Source: Halanaerobiales bacterium | GTDB lineage: Bacteria; Bacillota_F; Halanaerobiia; DY22613 | Length of the DNA: 10,316 nt | Reading direction: 5' to 3' | Assembly: GCA_023128035.1 (NCBI GenBank) | Contig: JAGMES010000152.1 | Span: 1 to 10,316 of the forward strand | Shown: positions 6,923 to 10,316 of the stretch, piece after piece | Layout: each line of letters opens with the position of its first letter | Position numbering within the stretch: the stretch's first letter is position 1 | Notes under the pieces: model-generated | Database searches by the model: none | Told to the model about the DNA's origin: nothing | Seen by the model: the letters and a program-made list of their open reading frames with translations, nothing else | Translations under genes and position numbers: made by a program

Positions 6923-7818
6923 GATACCCCTTCTCCCCCCAACTTTAATTCATAGATAAAAACGTTAGGCTCTATCCTGTCTTCCCAAGGTTTATATCCT
7001 AAATCTAAATAAATTGACTTTACTCTAGATGGGTCTGGAATCATTGCAGCCAAAAATTCAAAATCCTTATCAATTGCATCTTGATGTGTCCAATTTAATA
7101 AAGTTCTGATAGCCTTATCGCTTCCAGTTGAGATAACGATGTAATATGCATTATCTTTTCGATGGTCTGGATAAACCATGATTGCACCATCAATCTGCTC
7201 ATCTTCCTTTATATAATAAATATGACCTCGTTCAATCGCTTTCAATACTTCATCTCTCGACAATGTTTTAAAAAGCCAACCATACCCCAAAAATTCCTGA
7301 GAAATGTTTTCATCATCAAAAGAGTTTAAAAAGAATTCAATCAATTTTTCCTGATCTGCAAAATCTGGATTCGCGTGGATTACCACACCTTTCGAAACAG
7401 ATTTTGAAGAATCAACTTTATGTTCAACAAAGAAGAAATTAGCAATCTTTTTAAAACCGTAACTCTCAATAACATGAATACTCGCATAATTTTGATAATA
7501 TGTACTCAAACGCAAAAATTTAAAACCCATCTGTCTGCCTTTTTCAATATAATATTCATTCATTTTTTTAGCATATCCTCTAGAACGTACGTCAGGATGA
7601 ACCCGTAAACCTTCCAACCAACCCACTCCAGGTTCGGTTAAACTTAATTTGCCCACTCCCATAACTATGCCGTCTTCAACTATCACAGAAAATTCTCCAT
7701 CTTCATCTTGAAGCCACTCATCTATAATATTTGGAATATAATCATCTCCATCCCAAACTGTACTTGATATTTCAAGTATTCTTTCTTTATCTTCAAAAGT
7801 TGCTCTACGAATTAACAT
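6919..7818 (-). CDS. Tandem GNAT N-acetyltransferase (two domains)
   Basis: A 299-residue protein with two GNAT-like halves. The first (about 1-135) is intact: GVGWLEGLRVHPDVRSRGYA holds the acetyl-CoA motif R78-x-x-G81-x-A83, and HVIESYGF (115-122) is the usual late segment. The second half (about 145-295) keeps the GNAT-like order (DGAIMVYPD, YYIVISTGSD, YLDLGYKPWE) but lacks a clear R-x-x-G-x-G/A loop, so it is probably a non-catalytic or substrate-binding copy. ATG 7818 is chosen over the in-frame GTG at 7827 because that GTG is part of the AGGAGTG ribosome-binding site. It is co-transcribed with the EamA transporter; an acetylate-and-export partnership is possible but speculative. Confidence 0.88.
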   Translation of the reverse strand: MLIRRATFEDKERILEISSTVWDGDDYIPNIIDEWLQDEDGEFSVIVEDGIVMGVGKLSLTEPGVGWLEGLRVHPDVRSRGYAKKMNEYYIEKGRQMGFKFLRLSTYYQNYASIHVIESYGFKKIANFFFVEHKVDSSKSVSKGVVIHANPDFADQEKLIEFFLNSFDDENISQEFLGYGWLFKTLSRDEVLKAIERGHIYYIKEDEQIDGAIMVYPDHRKDNAYYIVISTGSDKAIRTLLNWTHQDAIDKDFEFLAAMIPDPSRVKSIYLDLGYKPWEDRIEPNVFIYELKLGGEGVS

Positions 7819-7894
7819 ATTTATCACTCCTAATATAAATAAGAATCTTTATTACTATATATTCTGTCTGTATTCTAAATTACCTTTTATGTTT

Positions 7895-7941
7895 AAAAAA
7901 ATTAATCCCCTCTCACCTACATATCATAGGTGAAAGGAGAT
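7895..7941 (-). terminator. Rho-independent terminator of the selD-bshC unit
   Basis: On the minus strand, a stem ATCTCC..TCACCTA pairs with TAGGTGA..GGGGAT (7-bp upper stem, a small internal loop and a 6-bp lower stem with one G.U) around the 7-base loop TGATATG. A T-rich tail containing seven consecutive T residues follows. It begins 7 bases beyond the bshC stop and separates this unit from the GNAT/EamA pair. Confidence 0.85.
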
Positions 7942-7947
7942 CTTTTA

Positions 7948-9137
7948 TTAGAGATAAATTAAATTATGCCCCTTACTAGATAGCAAATCCAGTTGCAGGA
8001 GTTCCTGAATAAATTGAATCTGATATTTAAGCAAGTAAGAAAAAATATTAAACCGTCTTTCTTGAAAAGTTCCGAATTTTTTCTATGCTGATGATGCGCT
8101 TTATCTTCTAAATAGCCCATCTCTTCTATCAACCTCTGTAAATTTTGAGATCCCATTTTCTTAAATTTTGGATCTAATTTCTGCAAATCCTGAATCAATT
8201 TCTGATACTCAGGAGTCAACATCTTCTTAATCTGAGCAAATCGAACTTTTACATTTAATGTATCCGTTTCAGATAAGTACTTATCACGAATTGCATCAAA
8301 CTGATGAAAAACTTCTAAAAGAGTCATATTATATTTTTGCATACTCTTAGCAATTGCCTTCTCAATCAAAGTTATACTGATTCTTGGATAGATAATCGGC
8401 ATCTCCATATAAAAAAGTTTATATACCTCTTGATATTGAGCGAAATATGCCGTTTCCCCTGGCCCACCAACATAAGCTATAGTAGGAAAGAGTATATCCT
8501 GAAAAATTGGTCTGGTAACAACATTTGTACTAACCGTTTCAGGTTGATCTTCTATCCACTCTTTGATCTCTTCTTTTGTAAGAACCTTTTCCTGACCTGT
8601 TAGCATATACCCATTTTCTACCTTATACACTGGATAACGTCTATCTCCATCTATCAAAAAAAGATAAACTTGATTCTCATTTTTTTAAATTTGAGCAGAA
8701 TAACCTGCTCCATTTAGTTTTTCTTCTGCCTTCATCAAACAATCCGTCTACTTTTGAAACATCAGCATCTAGTCTAAGTTCTAACTCTTGATGAGTCCTA
8801 TTTAAAAAATGAAGACTAGCAATCTCTATAAAATCATGATCTTCACTAGCTATCCAAAAAAGGGGCACTGTAGGAATCCCCTTTTTTGTAAGCTGTTTTG
8901 ACTGTTGAATAACCGTTAACGCTTTATAAATTGTATATAAAGGGCCAGTAAGAATTCCAGCCTGCTGCCCAGTTATTACTACAACAGTCTCTTTCTCTGT
9001 CAAACGGTAAATATTCTCGATAGTTTCTTTAGATGCACCGAGTTCTTGATTATATTTCGTTAATACTTCCACAAGTTCATGGCGTGGAAAATCCTTATTC
9101 ATCAAATACTGATATCTCTGCATAAAAGATTCTTCAT
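7948..9137 (-). pseudogene. bshC: Decayed bshC (putative cysteine ligase of bacillithiol synthesis)
   Basis: BshC adds cysteine to GlcN-malate to make bacillithiol; intact proteins are about 540 residues. Three separate frames here carry recognisable pieces. The first (9123-8760 region) has FPRHELVEVL, ITGQQAGILTGPLYT and PLFWIASEDHDF. The second (about 8735-8050) has LMKAEEKLNGAGYSAQI, LFLIDGDRRYPVY, VVTRPIFQDILFPTIAYVGGPGE and PIIYPRIS. The third (about 8066-7948) has QERRFNIFSYLLKY and ends HNLIYL-TAA. Lesions: the ATG at 9137 with GGAGG seven bases upstream runs out after 11 codons, and about 40 N-terminal residues are missing; roughly 100 residues are missing near 8750 with a frame change; a TAA interrupts the second frame at 8687-8685; and about 20 residues plus the frame are lost near 8070. 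The original start overlapped the selD stop (TGATG), showing former coupling. The product must be non-functional. Confidence 0.9.
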
Positions 9138-10198
9138 CAAGAAACCTCCACTTTCAACTTCCCAGGATGATCAGCAACTACATCACCGATTATAACAGCC
9201 GCTAGAACACCTTCTCTTGACTTAAGTGCAGTAATCAGTTGTTCTACCTTCTCATCTGCTACAGAGATTAAGAGGCCTCCAGAAGTTATCGCATCACTAA
9301 GAATTAATCTATCCATCTCGCTGATCTCTTCAGCAAAGTCTACTTTGTCGATAAGATATTTTAAATTTGCTCTACTTCCACCTGGGAAAATATTTTGCTC
9401 TGCATATTCATAAGTAGCAGGAATCACAGGAATCTGATTTTTATATAAACGAATTCCTACATTACTACCACTAGCCATCTCATAGGCATGACCTAATAGA
9501 CCAAAACCAGTTACATCAGTACACCCATGTGCTCCCACTTCTTGCATTGCCTCTGCTGCATCCTTATTTAAAGTTACCATAGTCTTAACTGCCTCTTCTA
9601 TAACATCATCAGACACAACACCGCGTTTAATCGCTGTTGTGATGATTCCAATACCTAATGGCTTTGTCAGTACGAGTTTGTCACCAACTTTAGCACCTGC
9701 ATTTGTCATCACTTTTGTAGGATGTACTAGACCTGCAATTGATAAACCATATTTTGGCTCTTTATCATCGATGGTATGACCACCAGCAATACAAGCTCCA
9801 GATTCTTGAACTTTGTCGGCTCCCCCTGCCAAAATTTGTGATAAAACTTCTAAAGGAAGTACTTCAGGCGAAAAGCCAACTATATTCATAGCAGTAATGG
9901 GATAACCACCCATAGCATAAACATCACTTAAAGCATTTGCAGCAGCAATCTGTCCAAAGGTATATGGATCATCTATAATTGGAGTAAAGTAATCCAGAGT
10001 CTGAATTAATGCCATTTCATCATTTAGAACATAAACTCCTGCATCATCTGATGTATTTGGACCTACAATCAATTTCTCAGTTACGGGATGTTGCGGTAAT
10101 TGACACAGAACCTGTGCCAGGGTCTCAGGACCCAATTTGCATCCTCAACCAGCTTTGGTCGAATAACTAGTTAAACAAATTTTTTCTTCTGTACTCAT
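9137..10198 (-). CDS. selD: Selenophosphate synthetase SelD, selenocysteine-containing
   Basis: SelD makes selenophosphate from selenide and ATP, the selenium donor for Sec-tRNA and selenouridine. The gene is 353 residues if the in-frame TGA at 10147-10145 is read as selenocysteine. The context KAG-U18-G-C20-K21 aligns with the catalytic Cys17-Gly-Cys19-Lys20 of E. coli SelD. Downstream are SDDAGVY (50-56), the TLDYFTP..DPYTFG metal/ATP segment (68-82), NALSDVYAMGG (88-98), GGHTID (139-144) and TDVTGFGLLGH (227-237), giving a full-length enzyme. ATG 10198 follows GGAGGTGGAG. The shorter frame beginning at the TTG of 10135, which a standard caller would pick, omits the Sec/Cys/Lys active site and has no ribosome-binding site. 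Its stop overlaps the old bshC start (TGATG). The host should also encode SelA, SelB and tRNA-Sec, none visible here. Confidence 0.95.
10115..10147 (-). promoter_or_regulatory. Bacterial SECIS element with the UGA(Sec) codon of selD
   Basis: Immediately after the in-frame TGA (10147-10145) the mRNA can fold into a 5-bp perfect stem GGGUC/GACCC (10133-10129 with 10124-10120) closing a CUGA loop (10128-10125). It is extended below an AAAUU/UG internal loop by UGC/GCA (10141-10139 with 10117-10115). The loop starts 17 bases after the UGA and contains a G, in line with the usual bacterial SECIS distance and loop G recognised by SelB. The structure lies wholly within coding sequence, as expected for bacteria. 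Confidence 0.8.
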
Positions 10199-10257
10199 AA
10201 TCTCCACCTCCGATTTATTCTTATAATGATTCGTCCACAAAAAGTATTTTAGTCGCA

Positions 10258-10315
10258 CTTGCATACCATATAAAGTATTGACCCCGCCAACTCAGTACTT
10301 TATATGGTATGCAAG
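10258..10315. repeat. Perfect 20-bp inverted repeat upstream of selD
   Basis: CTTGCATACCATATAAAGTA at 10258-10277 is matched exactly, inverted, at 10296-10315. Four further positions pair inward (one of them a G.T), leaving a 10-base loop CCCCGCCAAC at 10282-10291. No T-tract follows on either side within the window, so it is not a standard terminator. It lies 60 bases before the selD start. It may be a transcript 3'-end hairpin of the upstream gene, the ends of a small mobile repeat, or an operator-like site. The function is unknown. Confidence 0.85.
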
Positions 10316-10316
10316 C

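Noticed and set aside
7842..7894. Promoter for the GNAT/EamA pair
   Set aside because: The region is AT-rich and a promoter must be near, but no -35/-10 pair with 16-18 spacing stands out, so no precise site is claimed.
8337..8603. Open frame on the plus strand opposite bshC
   Set aside because: Leucine/isoleucine/serine-rich composition, no ribosome-binding site and no family resemblance; it is the complement of recognisable BshC sequence.
7948..9137. Programmed frameshifting in bshC
   Set aside because: Pieces are missing as well as shifted, and a nonsense codon lies between them; a run of seven A at 8680-8686 on the minus strand is tempting but cannot restore the lost blocks.
9137..10135. 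SelD as a 332-residue protein starting at TTG 10135
   Set aside because: No ribosome-binding site precedes this TTG, and the form would lack the Sec/Cys/Lys active site encoded just upstream.
1..10316. CRISPR array, tRNA or rRNA genes, prophage or defence island
   Set aside because: No spaced direct repeats, cloverleaf sequences, rRNA-like stretches or phage/defence proteins were found on either strand.

Overview
The window is AT-rich, and nearly every gene lies on the minus strand, so transcription mostly runs from high to low coordinates. Gene content suggests a low-GC, anaerobic, spore-forming Firmicute. The pointers are the nadD-yqeK-LCP-rsfS order typical of the phylum, an alpha/beta-type small acid-soluble spore protein, a selenophosphate synthetase that is itself a selenoprotein, and relics of bacillithiol synthesis. 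A clostridial or Halanaerobiales-type host fits, but this is inference from content and not a species identification.

Right end (10316 to 7895, minus strand): a long perfect inverted repeat lies upstream of selD. The selD reading frame contains an in-frame UGA exactly where the catalytic Cys/Sec of SelD belongs, followed at once by a SECIS-like hairpin, so the true gene is 353 residues and starts at 10198. Directly downstream, with a one-base stop/start overlap, is a badly decayed bshC (last step of bacillithiol synthesis) with several deletions, frame changes and a nonsense codon. A good rho-independent terminator closes this unit.

Middle (7818 to 5706, minus strand): a two-domain GNAT acetyltransferase is translationally coupled (ATGA) to a ten-helix EamA/DMT-type permease, followed by a small spore protein gene with a TTG start. 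Facing the spore gene on the plus strand, with a 3-base gap, is the C-terminal stump of an IS200/IS605-type TnpB.

Housekeeping cluster (5263 to 2226, minus strand): a strong sigma-A-type promoter drives nadD (NAD synthesis), yqeK (Ap4A hydrolase), an LCP-family cell-wall ligase gene (LytR-CpsA-Psr) and rsfS (ribosome silencing factor). rsfS also has its own near-consensus promoter. A hairpin/T-tract terminator ends the operon.

Left end (2220 to 1): immediately beyond the rsfS terminator sits an orphan IS200/IS605 right-end-like sequence with three consecutive hairpins, resembling the 3' scaffold of a TnpB omega RNA but without any tnpB beside it. Next come a GT4 glycosyltransferase and a GNAT acetyltransferase 4 bp apart. 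The first 74 bases may hold the tail of a plus-strand gene.

The best candidates for something noteworthy are the Sec-containing SelD with its SECIS, the decay of bshC inside the selD operon, the orphan omega-RNA-like element, and the unexplained 20-bp perfect inverted repeat at the right edge. I see no CRISPR array, prophage or defence island.
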